Below, in pieces: positions 1 to 8,326 of a stretch of DNA of 64,000 nucleotides. Location of the stretch: positions 620,001 to 684,000 of the forward strand of contig NZ_JQLQ01000002.1 in the NCBI RefSeq assembly GCF_000744285.1, read 5' to 3'. Each line of letters begins with the position of its first letter. The stretch's first letter is position 1. A model generated the notes under the pieces. The model saw nothing but the letters and a program-made list of their open reading frames with translations. It was not told the DNA's origin and ran no database searches. The translations under genes were made by a program, and so were the position numbers. This stretch comes from Carnobacterium pleistocenium FTR1 (lineage in GTDB: Bacteria; Bacillota; Bacilli; Lactobacillales; Carnobacteriaceae).

Positions 1-60
1 ACATTAATGGACTAAAAATATCCAAAAAATGACTAGGATATAACTAGCTGAACATAAGAA

Positions 61-109
61 GAAGGATCTTTTTATCAGGAAACTGATGAGAAGATCCTTT
101 TTTATTTTC
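61..109 (+). terminator. Intrinsic terminator of an upstream gene
   Basis: A GGATCTT / AAGATCC stem is followed by a T run. It closes a transcription unit that begins left of the window. Confidence 0.75.
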
Positions 110-160
110 TACCTATCCATTATTTTAAAAAGGTATTTAGTCAAATAATTTGAATAATTT

Positions 161-389
161 AAAAAGAAATTTCTTCTGGCATAACGGCTTTGCTTGTGGA
201 GAACCCTGGAAGCATCGGAAGCCTAAAAGGAAGTTGTCATGGTTGTTGCTTTAACAGCTTACAAACATGATACACTTGGGCATTATTTGCCCACAGTGCT
301 TCATTTCAGGCTGCAAGCAACCCTTATTCAGCCAGAAATCTCAAATAAGTGATTTAAACTAACTTATTGATACTAAAATTTATAGACCC
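161..389 (-). repeat. Dispersed structured repeat, copy A (divergent)
   Basis: This is the most diverged of four copies of an intergenic element (others near 21101, 46852 and 54814). It reads on the minus strand. The shared ends are a TTGCTTG block at one side and CACAAGCAA with GAAATTTCTT at the other. These ends can pair, and the outer pairs differ from the other copies yet stay complementary (GGC with GCC, ATAA with TTAT). No ORF lies inside. The rest of the gene-free stretch 1-625 holds two terminators and a promoter. Confidence 0.6.
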
Positions 390-517
390 TATATCTCTGA
401 ATCATAAATTGAAGAGTACATTTATATGCATGTAGATTTTTAATAAAAAGAGTTAAAGGTTTGATAGCTAATTACAGTCTCATTTCTTATAGATGATTCC
501 CTTTAAAACCAATAGTT

Positions 518-558
518 GAATAGGCAATGAGGATTAGATCTATGGCCTATTCTTTTTT
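518..558 (+). terminator. Intrinsic terminator
   Basis: GAATAGGC (518-525) pairs with GCCTATTC (545-552) and TTTTTT follows. No gene was found just upstream, so it may end a short untranslated transcript. Confidence 0.6.
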
Positions 559-575
559 AGATAGAGATAGAATAG

Positions 576-605
576 TTGCTCAATTGAATGCATTCTCATT
601 ATAAT
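576..605 (+). promoter_or_regulatory. Promoter of the NAD(P)-binding gene
   Basis: TTGCTC at 576-581, an 18-bp spacer and a perfect TATAAT at 600-605. AAAGGAGG follows a few bases before the ATG at 626. Confidence 0.65.
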
Positions 606-625
606 GAATAAAAGGAGGTAATCTA

Positions 626-1264
626 ATGAAAATCGGAATTATCGGAGCAACAGGTAAATCAGGTTCAAAAATTTCAGCAGAGGCATTAATCAGAGGGCAT
701 GAAGTTGTTCCTTTGGTTCGAAATGCTGCCAAACTACCAGACAATGAGGATATTTTTTATATTGAAAAAGATTTATATGATTTAACATATAAAGATATAG
801 AAAATTTAGATGTAGTAGTCGATGCATTTAACGCTCCAGTTGGAAAAGAAGAATTACATCAAACGAGTTTGGACTATATTGTATCTTTAGTGCAAGGCCA
901 TGAAACACCGCGTTTAATCGTTGTTGGTGGAGCAGGAAGTTTATACGTAGATGATGCAATGACAACACAGTTGATGGATACTCCAAATTTCCCTGAAGAA
1001 GCTAAACCGACAGCCTTTAACATGGGAAAAGCGCTTGATCGCTTAAAATTGGTTGAAGATACCAATTGGACTTATATTAGCCCATCTGCTTTTTTTAATT
1101 TTAAAGGATCAAGAACTGGAAAGTATCAAGTAGGCCAAGATCAGTTGTTAACCAATAGTAAGGGAGAAAGCGAAGTGAGCTATGCTGATTTTGCTCTTGC
1201 GCTGGTTGATGAGATTGAAAATCAGCAATTCATTAATCAACGGATAACGATATGCAGTGAATAA
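626..1264 (+). CDS. NAD(P)H-binding oxidoreductase, NmrA/YwnB-like SDR
   Basis: The 212-residue protein starts with a Rossmann dinucleotide motif, GIIGATGKSG (residues 4-13), typical of atypical short-chain dehydrogenases of the NmrA/YwnB group. These bind NAD(P) and act as oxidoreductases or redox sensors. A second conserved stretch, LIVVGGAGSLYVDD (near residue 100), matches the family. The ATG has a strong AAGGAGG site. It is a single-gene unit with its own promoter. The substrate cannot be told from sequence. Confidence 0.8.
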   Translation: MKIGIIGATGKSGSKISAEALIRGHEVVPLVRNAAKLPDNEDIFYIEKDLYDLTYKDIENLDVVVDAFNAPVGKEELHQTSLDYIVSLVQGHETPRLIVVGGAGSLYVDDAMTTQLMDTPNFPEEAKPTAFNMGKALDRLKLVEDTNWTYISPSAFFNFKGSRTGKYQVGQDQLLTNSKGESEVSYADFALALVDEIENQQFINQRITICSE

Positions 1265-1346
1265 AGAGTTAGAAAAAAGAATGTTAAAGTTAAAACAATT
1301 ATTTTAGCTACACTCAAAATAATGTTTTAGGATATGCTCCATAAAA

Positions 1347-1385
1347 GGCTCGAAGCCCTAAAGGGATTCGGGCCAAACTGTTTTT
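1347..1385 (+). terminator. GC-rich hairpin, probable terminator
   Basis: GGCTCGAAGCCC pairs imperfectly with GGGATTCGGGCC; TTTTT follows seven bases after the stem. It lies between the 626-1264 gene and tsaE. Confidence 0.45.
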
Positions 1386-1465
1386 GTCGTACTTCATAGA
1401 ATTTTGTTTGGCTATTTTTAAATACTTGAATTACAATAAAACATAAATGAGTAGAGGAGTATGAC

Positions 1466-1945
1466 ATGAAACACATTAGAGCAAAAAATGAAGAAGAAAC
1501 AAAAACAGTGGCTGCCAAGCTAGCAAAATTTCTTGAACCTGGAGATCTTATTCTTTTAGAAGGGAATCTAGGGGCTGGGAAAACAACTTTCACAAAAGGT
1601 TTAGCTGAAGGACTTGGGATCAGCAAAGTCATTAAAAGCCCTACTTATACGATCATCAGAGAATACCTAGAAGGAAGATTGCCTTTGTATCATATGGATG
1701 TTTACCGACTAGAAGAGACTGGAGCAATGGATCTAGGCTTAGAGGAATATTTTGAGGGAGATGGAGTATCAATCGTCGAGTGGGCAACGTTTATTCCGGA
1801 AGACTTACCGCAAGAGTATTTACAAATCAAACTTGTCCCTATTGGAGATGATTTAACGGAACGTGAGTTGAATTTTTATCCTATTGGGGAAAGGTATGAA
1901 GAATTGATGCGAAAATTTGAAGATAAGTTAGGTGAAAATAAATGA
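1466..1945 (+). CDS. tsaE: tRNA threonylcarbamoyladenosine biosynthesis ATPase TsaE
   Basis: The 159-residue protein has the TsaE core: a P-loop GNLGAGKTTFTKG (residues 33-45), then SPTYTIIREY and HMDVYRLEE. TsaE is the ATPase of the TsaB-TsaD-TsaE complex that makes t6A at position 37 of ANN-decoding tRNAs in the cytoplasm. Full length. The ATG follows GAGGAG. The stop overlaps the start of the acetyltransferase (ATGA), so the two are translated together. Confidence 0.95.
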   Translation: MKHIRAKNEEETKTVAAKLAKFLEPGDLILLEGNLGAGKTTFTKGLAEGLGISKVIKSPTYTIIREYLEGRLPLYHMDVYRLEETGAMDLGLEEYFEGDGVSIVEWATFIPEDLPQEYLQIKLVPIGDDLTERELNFYPIGERYEELMRKFEDKLGENK

Positions 1946-2466
1946 TAGGTACGATACAAATACGAGAAGCCATTCCTAGTGATGCGGAAAATCTATTGAA
2001 TCATTTACAAAAAATCGCTGTTGAAACAGGTTTTATGACGATGGGGGCTGAGGGACCAGGCAAAACTGTTGAAGCCAAACAAAAAGAACTCGAGTCTATT
2101 CTTGAGTCTGATGTGACCGTTTTGTTAGTTGCTCTGGATGAAAAGGAAATTATTGGAATTGCTGAAATTCATGGGAATGAAAGTCCAAAACTGAAACATA
2201 TAGGGGATATCAGTATTTCTATCGCAAAAGACTATTGGGGAATAAGATTAGGCACAACGATGATGGAACGATTGATTGAATGGGCAAATGGTCCAACAAG
2301 TCAGTTGAAAAGATTAGAATTAACCGTTCAAGCTCGTAATGAGCGCGCGCGACACCTTTATGAAAAAATGGGTTTCAAACTTGAAGCAATCATGCCTAGA
2401 GGAGTCAAAGACGAAGGTGATTACCTAGATGTTTGTTTGATGAGTATGATGATTGGTGAAATTTAA
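1942..2466 (+). CDS. GNAT family N-acetyltransferase
   Basis: A 174-residue GNAT protein. The acetyl-CoA-binding region is WGIRLGTTMMERLIEWA (near residue 93), followed by the usual end ARNERARHLYEKMGFKLEA (near 133). The ATG overlaps the tsaE stop by four bases. The length and the central D-Y-L-D-V ending resemble the Spd/RimJ-type side of the family, but the acceptor is unknown. Confidence 0.85.
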   Translation: MIGTIQIREAIPSDAENLLNHLQKIAVETGFMTMGAEGPGKTVEAKQKELESILESDVTVLLVALDEKEIIGIAEIHGNESPKLKHIGDISISIAKDYWGIRLGTTMMERLIEWANGPTSQLKRLELTVQARNERARHLYEKMGFKLEAIMPRGVKDEGDYLDVCLMSMMIGEI

Positions 2467-2507
2467 AAAGACTTTACAAAAGTTATCTTTTGTAAAGTCT
2501 TTTTTCT
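2466..2507. terminator. Bidirectional terminator
   Basis: A long perfect stem AAAAGACTTTACAAAAG / CTTTTGTAAAGTCTTTT with an A run on the left and a T run on the right. It serves the convergent acetyltransferase and exonuclease genes. Confidence 0.85.
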
Positions 2508-2517
2508 TATTCTTTAA

Positions 2518-3051
2518 TTAGACATGTTTAACTAGTTTTTTTAGAGGATCAGTTCCAAAATGCTCTTCAAGATAAAGCAGAATAGCTGCACAAGCATTAC
2601 TATCTTCGAGGGCATTGTGATGATTATCTAGACGGATGCCTAAGTGATCACAGACGGTATTTAATTTATGATTAGGAATTTCTGTGATTAATTTTCGACT
2701 ACTTTGAACAGTACACAAGGTTTGAAAGTGTGGTTGTTGCAAGTCATAGTAATCAAGACAACCTTGTAAAACACCACGATCAAAAGGTAGATTATGTGCG
2801 ACAATCAATTTTTTTTCTGTGAAGTAAGGCATGATTTTCCCCCAAACTTCTGGAAATGAAGGAGCATTTTGTACATCCTTTTCGGTAATGCCATGAACTT
2901 GTACATTACGCCAAAAAAATTCGGTTTCTGGTTTAATCAGTGAGTAATAATGATCAACAATCTGGCTTTTTCGAACAACGGTCAGTGCAACTGAACAGGC
3001 ACTATGGCGTTGATGATTAGCCGTTTCAAAATCTAATGCAACAAAATTCAT
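2518..3051 (-). CDS. 3'-5' exonuclease, DnaQ/DEDDh type
   Basis: A 177-residue single-domain exonuclease. Exo I is VALDFETA (residues 4-11, D7 and E9). Exo II is IVAHNLPFDRGVL (near residue 83), and Exo III is HHNALEDSNA with the catalytic His and Asp (near residue 143). It lacks polymerase parts, so it resembles the small proofreading or RNA-trimming DnaQ proteins of Firmicutes rather than PolC. The ATG sits behind GAGGAGGG. A second DnaQ-like gene lies at 45198-45956. Confidence 0.88.
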   Translation of the reverse strand: MNFVALDFETANHQRHSACSVALTVVRKSQIVDHYYSLIKPETEFFWRNVQVHGITEKDVQNAPSFPEVWGKIMPYFTEKKLIVAHNLPFDRGVLQGCLDYYDLQQPHFQTLCTVQSSRKLITEIPNHKLNTVCDHLGIRLDNHHNALEDSNACAAILLYLEEHFGTDPLKKLVKHV

Positions 3052-3187
3052 CTTTTCCCTCCTCGAACGAGTATTCGCTTAATAGTATAAAGGAATTAAG
3101 TAGAAGTTACTAGTAATTTTCCAATAAAAAGAAATAGAGACCTAAATTTAAGCCTTATCTTTAAATAATCGAGATGTATAGTACAAA

Positions 3188-3230
3188 AAAGATCTGTTTA
3201 TCAATTTCCTGATAAACAGATCTTTTTATA
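3188..3230. terminator. Terminator of the P-type ATPase gene
   Basis: AAAGATCTGTTTATCA and its complement TGATAAACAGATCTTT form a perfect stem with A and T runs on either side. It stops leftward transcription from the ATPase gene. Confidence 0.85.
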
Positions 3231-3282
3231 TGCTTGGCTAGTTATAGACTAGCCACATGTTTTCATAATAAATCAGCTAGTT

Positions 3283-5928
3283 TTAAGCTTCTTTTTTATG
3301 AGGGATAAATTTAGCTAATTCCATTAGGATAACGGCAACTACAGCTAAACCTGCAGCAATTCCCCATTGTTCCCAACCAAATGAAGCCGGAATATTAAAG
3401 ACCGAACGGACACCTGGAAGAACTGTGATACCATACAAAACAGAACAGAATAGAACTGCGTAAATAGCATAGATATTAGAGAAGAAACCTGCTCCAATAG
3501 CTGTTTGCGTATTTGAACGTGCTGGGAATGTTTGTAATGTACGAGCTAAGATAAGTGTTGTAAAGGCCATAGCAACACTCATTTGATTTGAATAACCTAA
3601 TCCAATATATTGTGAAATAATAACCGCAATACCAATTAACGTACCACGATAAAGAACAGATCTTAAAGTGTCACCTGCAAAGATGCCCTCATTTGGATCT
3701 CTAGGGTCACGTTCCATCACGTTTGGCTCACCTTTTTCCATTCCTAATGCAATAGCAGGAACAGAATCATTTACTAAGTTAATAAATAGTAATTGTAAAG
3801 CTGTAAAAGGATTTACCCAATTCATAATCAAAGCAGCTATGATTGCGATAATAGCCCCAAGGTTACCAGCGAATAGGTAAGCAATTGCTTTCTTGATGTT
3901 ATCAAATACGTTACGTCCAACTTCAACGGCACTGATGATTGAAACAAAGTTATCGTCAGTCAAAACCATAGCCGCTGCATCTTTAGCAACGTCAGTCCCA
4001 CTACCCATTGCAATTCCGATATCTGCTTGTTTTAAGGCTGGAGCATCGTTAACGCCGTCTCCGGTCATAGCAGAAACCTTGCCTTTATTTTGCCAAGCAC
4101 GGACGATTCTAATTTTATTTTCAGGAGAAACACGAGCATAAACAGAAATTTTTTCTAATTTAGCATTTAATTCTTCTTCACTTAGAGCATCTAATTCTTG
4201 ACCAGTCAAAGCTATATCATCTGGTTCTGAGATTCCAATATCACGAGCAATTGCACGTGCAGTTGTCTTATGGTCTCCTGTGATCATGACCGTCTTGATT
4301 CCGGCTTTTTTAGCTTCTTCTACAGCGCCATAAACAGCTTCACGAGGTGGATCGATCATAGCCACTAAACCAACTAAAATCAAATCATTTTCATCTTCAA
4401 ATTCAATGATTTGTCCTTCAGAAACTGGTTTATATGCGAAAGCCAATACACGTAGAGCACGATCTGAAAAAATTTCATTTTGATCGGATAAAGTTTTTAA
4501 TCTTTCATCTGTTAAAGGAACAACTTCTCCATCAATAAATATTTTTGAACTGCGACCAAAAACGACATCTGGACCACCTTTGGTTAACATAAGGTTTTCG
4601 CCGTCAATCTCATGAACAGTAGACATTAACTTACGATCTGAGTCAAATGGCAACTCAGCTAATCTAGGGTAAGCATTACGCAATTCGTGGTAAGGTTTGT
4701 TTACTTTGTTACTGAAAGCAATCATAGCAACCTCAGTAGGGTCACCAAGTTCTTGTCCTTCTTCATTAATATTTGAGTCATTTGCTAAAACAGCGATCTG
4801 CATTAAACGAGCTTCGTCTTTTGTCCAAGTTTCAGGAGCAGAATTAAATTCGCCAGTTTGTTTATTTGGCAAAAAGTAATCAACGATCGTCATTTTATTT
4901 TGTGTTAATGTACCGGTTTTATCTGTACAAATAACACTTGTCGAACCTAAAGTTTCAACAGCTGGAAGTTTACGGATAATAGCATGTTTTTTAGCCATTT
5001 TATTTGTTCCTGTAGAAAGAACGATTGTAACGATTGATTGTAAAGCTTCAGGAATAGCAGCTACTGCAACCGCAACGGCGAACATAAAGGCATTTAATAA
5101 TTCTGTATTCACATCTGTTGCACCACCAAAGAAAATGCGAGCTGCTTGAATAGCAAAGATAAGAATGGAAAGAATAAGAATACCAAAACCTAATTTTTTA
5201 CTAAAATCATCTAGTTTTCTTTGTAATGGAGTTTGTTTAGCCACGGCACTATCAATCAAATCAGCAACTTTACCAATTTCAGTGTTATTACCAGTACCTG
5301 TAATAATGACTAATCCGCGACCATATGTTACTAAAGTTCCACTATGAACCATATTTGAACGGTCACCAATGGGTACTTCTTTTTCAACAATAGCAATGTC
5401 TTTATCTGCAGGAACAGATTCACCAGTGAGCATTCCTTCATTGATTTGAAGCGATCCAGCTTCTAACAGTCGTCCATCAGCTGGAACATAGTCTCCAGCA
5501 TCTAAAATCACGATGTCTCCCACAACTAGTTCCTTTGCGGGAATCGTTATTTTAATCCCGTTCCGAATTACTTTTGATTCGGGGGCTGAAAGACTGGACA
5601 AAGCATCGAGAGAGCTTTCAGCTTTCTTTGTTTGAATAACACTGATGACAGAGTTGATCATTAAGACGGCGAAAATGATCAATGATTCGACCACTGAACC
5701 TAGGGCCATTTGTATGACCGCCACAATTAACAATACAATAACCATAGCATCTTTAAAAGTTGCTAAAAATAACTTAAGCACGGAATCTTTTGCTTTTTGT
5801 TTTAATTCATTTAAACCATCACGTTCTTGGCGCTTTTTGACTTCGGATTCCTGTAATCCTTCAGGTGAAGTTTGTAATTCTTTTAATAATGTTTCTTGAT
5901 CTTTTTGATAATTTTCCAACTGATACAC
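3283..5928 (-). CDS. P2-type cation-transporting ATPase, probable Mn2+ exporter
   Basis: An 881-residue P-type ATPase of the Ca2+/PMCA class. In order it has the actuator motif TGES (about residue 170), PEAL in M4, the phosphorylation site DKTGTLT (about D335), TGDGVNDAP (about 620) and NLVNDSVPA in M6. M5 has Asn but Ala in place of the second-site Glu of SERCA, so one metal site is expected. A yybP-ykoY Mn2+ riboswitch heads the transcript. This setting matches the YoaB/MgtA Mn2+ exporters of lactococci and streptococci, so manganese efflux is a better guess than calcium. The GTG at 5928 touches its AAAGGG site; a TTG at 5919 (MENYQKD) has better spacing. Confidence 0.9.
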   Translation of the reverse strand: MYQLENYQKDQETLLKELQTSPEGLQESEVKKRQERDGLNELKQKAKDSVLKLFLATFKDAMVIVLLIVAVIQMALGSVVESLIIFAVLMINSVISVIQTKKAESSLDALSSLSAPESKVIRNGIKITIPAKELVVGDIVILDAGDYVPADGRLLEAGSLQINEGMLTGESVPADKDIAIVEKEVPIGDRSNMVHSGTLVTYGRGLVIITGTGNNTEIGKVADLIDSAVAKQTPLQRKLDDFSKKLGFGILILSILIFAIQAARIFFGGATDVNTELLNAFMFAVAVAVAAIPEALQSIVTIVLSTGTNKMAKKHAIIRKLPAVETLGSTSVICTDKTGTLTQNKMTIVDYFLPNKQTGEFNSAPETWTKDEARLMQIAVLANDSNINEEGQELGDPTEVAMIAFSNKVNKPYHELRNAYPRLAELPFDSDRKLMSTVHEIDGENLMLTKGGPDVVFGRSSKIFIDGEVVPLTDERLKTLSDQNEIFSDRALRVLAFAYKPVSEGQIIEFEDENDLILVGLVAMIDPPREAVYGAVEEAKKAGIKTVMITGDHKTTARAIARDIGISEPDDIALTGQELDALSEEELNAKLEKISVYARVSPENKIRIVRAWQNKGKVSAMTGDGVNDAPALKQADIGIAMGSGTDVAKDAAAMVLTDDNFVSIISAVEVGRNVFDNIKKAIAYLFAGNLGAIIAIIAALIMNWVNPFTALQLLFINLVNDSVPAIALGMEKGEPNVMERDPRDPNEGIFAGDTLRSVLYRGTLIGIAVIISQYIGLGYSNQMSVAMAFTTLILARTLQTFPARSNTQTAIGAGFFSNIYAIYAVLFCSVLYGITVLPGVRSVFNIPASFGWEQWGIAAGLAVVAVILMELAKFIPHKKEA

Positions 5929-6150
5929 CCTTTCATAAAAAAATTAGCCGCCTTACTCACAAATAAGTATTTGTTTGTAAAATCGGTTGTTAAGAAGAAA
6001 TAATACATTTACCAAAAATAGTAGCATATACACTTGCATCAAACAAGTTTTATTGACTAGAAATGATCAGTATAGAGAACAACAAAAATCATTAACTAAG
6101 CTTGTTTTTGTTCGTCTAATAGCCTCCTTTAATTGATATTAGTAAATTTG

Positions 6151-6298
6151 ATAAAAAAAGAGACGTATGCAAAATTGTCCTTATAGAGGACAATGTGCAT
6201 AAGTCTCACTATTTAAGACAACACCAGAAGATTGTTGCAAATCTACTTGTTGGTGATGTTGCCACAGCTATTGCTGCCAGTTACTCCCTTATGGAAAA
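6151..6298 (-). ncRNA. yybP-ykoY manganese riboswitch with terminator
   Basis: On the minus strand from about 6298 to 6198: CATAAGGGAGTAACTGGC opens the aptamer and TAGTGAGACTTATG closes it. This is the P1 pairing and the two conserved internal-loop strands of the yybP-ykoY family. The 3' P1 strand is also part of a strong terminator (6207-6151): GAGACTTATGCACATTGTCC pairs with GGACAAT...GCATACGTCTC, then TTTTTTT. The two folds exclude each other, as expected for an Mn2+-ON switch that lets the ATPase gene be read. The leader continues to 5929. The remaining 220 bases hold an AAAGGAGG near 6122 with no ATG, GTG or TTG start at usable spacing. Confidence 0.85.
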
Positions 6299-6318
6299 CT
6301 ATTGATTTCATCTTTGAT

Positions 6319-6347
6319 AGTATATAATTTATAAAATAATTTTGCAA
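6319..6347 (-). promoter_or_regulatory. Promoter of the Mn riboswitch-ATPase unit
   Basis: On the minus strand TTGCAA (6347-6342), a 17-bp spacer and TATACT (6324-6319). The transcript would start a few bases before the aptamer. Confidence 0.7.
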
Positions 6348-6398
6348 CAATATTCTCTTACATCTAGGCTAACTGATAATTTTAAAGTGAAAAAGGGT

Positions 6399-7160
6399 TT
6401 AAACTAAATCTTTTAGAGTCAGTTCTACTGGACAATGATCTGATCCAACTATGTCATCAAGGATTTTAGCATCTTGTAATTGATCTTGCAGACGCTCAGA
6501 AACACAAAAGTAATCAATTCGCCAGCCAGCATTCGTTTTACGAGCGTTAAAGCGATAGTTCCACCAAGTATAAGCACCTGTTAAATCAGGGTAAAAGTAC
6601 CGGAAAGTGTCAATAAATCCATTGTCTAATAAGATGGAAAATTTTAGGCGCTCTTCATTGCTAAAACCAGCACTTAGCTGATTTGTTTTCCAATTTTTTA
6701 AATCGATATTTTCATGAGCTACATTTAAATCACCGCAAAGAATGACAGGTTTTTCGGAATCTAATATTTTTAAATAAGATAGAAAGTCATCTTCCCATTG
6801 CATTCTGTAATCCAGACGCTCCAATTCGCTTTGAGCATTAGGTGTGTAACAGGTGACAATATAGTAATTAGGATAGCTTAAAGTGAGGACACGTCCTTCT
6901 TGATCGTGTTCTGGTTTGCCGATACCGTAAGTTACAGATAAAGGTTTGTGTTTTGTGAAAATAGCTGTTCCTGAATAGCCTTTTTTTTCTGCATAATTCC
7001 AGTAAGCATAGTATCCTGGTAATTCCAGTTCAATTTGACCTTCTTGGAGTTTAGTTTCTTGTAAACAGAAGAAGTCAGCATCTAAATCTTCGAAAATTTC
7101 CATGAATCCTTTTTTAATAATAGCTCGCAAACCGTTGACGTTCCATGAGATAAATTTCAT
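6399..7160 (-). CDS. exoA: Exodeoxyribonuclease III / AP endonuclease
   Basis: A 253-residue member of the ExoIII/APE1 family for base-excision repair at abasic sites. Visible motifs are the start KFISWNVNGLRA, the metal-binding LQETKLQ, LCGDLNVAH, TWWNYRFNARKTNAGWRIDYF and the catalytic end SDHCPVEL. The start is the ATG at 7160 after AGGAGGA; a TTG codon lies directly upstream. Monocistronic. Confidence 0.95.
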   Translation of the reverse strand: MKFISWNVNGLRAIIKKGFMEIFEDLDADFFCLQETKLQEGQIELELPGYYAYWNYAEKKGYSGTAIFTKHKPLSVTYGIGKPEHDQEGRVLTLSYPNYYIVTCYTPNAQSELERLDYRMQWEDDFLSYLKILDSEKPVILCGDLNVAHENIDLKNWKTNQLSAGFSNEERLKFSILLDNGFIDTFRYFYPDLTGAYTWWNYRFNARKTNAGWRIDYFCVSERLQDQLQDAKILDDIVGSDHCPVELTLKDLV

Positions 7161-7310
7161 CAATTGATTCCTCCTAAATTAACTGTTTAACCTTATTGTA
7201 CAAAACTAAAAAGAATAGTAAACTCTCATGCATATAAACAGAGTAAAAAGATATTAAATATGATAGGATATGAGGTGAAAATGAAAATGAGAAGAAAGAA
7301 GGTCCAAATA

Positions 7311-8228
7311 ATGAAAATAGGAATCATTGGGTTAGGAAATATTTCTCAAAAAGCTTATCTTCCAGTAATGATGGCCATGGATGAGGAAATAGACTGGCAT
7401 TTATTCACACGAAATCAAGAAAAATTGACGACTATTGGTAAAAAATACCGCATAAAAAATCTATATGCTTCTATAGAAGAATTACTCATCAGTGGTATCG
7501 AAGCTGTTTTTATACATACTGCTACTCACACTCATGAAGCTCTCATCAGACAATGCATTGAAAAAGGGATCCATGTCTATGTAGATAAACCAATCAGCGA
7601 AAATATTGATGAAGTAAAATCACTAATGGGCTTAGCGCAAGAAAGAAACGTTTTACTAATCACCGGTTTTAATCGTCGTTTTGCTCCAATGATTCAAAAA
7701 CTGAAGAACGTTTCCGATAAAAATATGATCTTGGTTCAAAAAACGAAACCGAATAGTTTAGGCAGCGTAAAGTATGCCATTTATGATTTATTTATTCATG
7801 TTGTTGATACAGCGCTATTTTTATTAGATGAACCGATTATCAAAACTTCTTTTAATATAAAAGAAGAAAATGGCGATTTGAAAACGTGCGTATTACACCT
7901 GACGACAGAACATACGGATTGTATCGCCACAATGAATTACGTTTCTGGGGCAAATACTGAATCTATTGAAGTTCAGTCTTTGACAGGGACTCATCGTGTA
8001 AGAAACCTAACCGATTATGAAGTTGAAACCGTTGAACAAAAACAAGTCTTTTCATTTGGGGACTGGGAACAAACACTTGAAAAAAGAGGTTTTGCGCCTT
8101 TGATTCGTTCAACAATAGCTGGATTCCAAAGTAAAGAAAATCCTGTCAGTATGGAATCTTCTTTAGAAAGCCATCGCATATGCCAACTGATGGTGGACGA
8201 GTATGAAAAAAGCAGTAATAATAAATAA
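7311..8228 (+). CDS. Gfo/Idh/MocA family NAD(P)-dependent oxidoreductase
   Basis: About 305 residues. The N-terminal Rossmann fold begins KIGIIGLGNISQKAYLPVM. The family's EKGIHVYVDKPIS stretch follows near residue 85, with the lysine that sits at the active site. The C-terminal half is the alpha/beta substrate domain. The start at 7311 is chosen because AGAAAGAAGG precedes it and the Rossmann strand begins at once; upstream ATGs at 7260 and 7281 only add a basic tail. Substrate unknown, likely a sugar or inositol derivative. Confidence 0.85.
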   Translation: MKIGIIGLGNISQKAYLPVMMAMDEEIDWHLFTRNQEKLTTIGKKYRIKNLYASIEELLISGIEAVFIHTATHTHEALIRQCIEKGIHVYVDKPISENIDEVKSLMGLAQERNVLLITGFNRRFAPMIQKLKNVSDKNMILVQKTKPNSLGSVKYAIYDLFIHVVDTALFLLDEPIIKTSFNIKEENGDLKTCVLHLTTEHTDCIATMNYVSGANTESIEVQSLTGTHRVRNLTDYEVETVEQKQVFSFGDWEQTLEKRGFAPLIRSTIAGFQSKENPVSMESSLESHRICQLMVDEYEKSSNNK

Positions 8229-8326
8229 GTTTGAAAATTTTTTTATAACCAAAATAAGGCTTTACTTTTACGTACTAAAGAATATAATACATTCGTATAT
8301 GAAAATGAAAGAAAGAGGAGAAAAGA

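Noticed and set aside
8229-8326. c-di-AMP riboswitch before ktrB
   Set aside because: The gap is under 100 bases and lacks the ydaO conserved parts.
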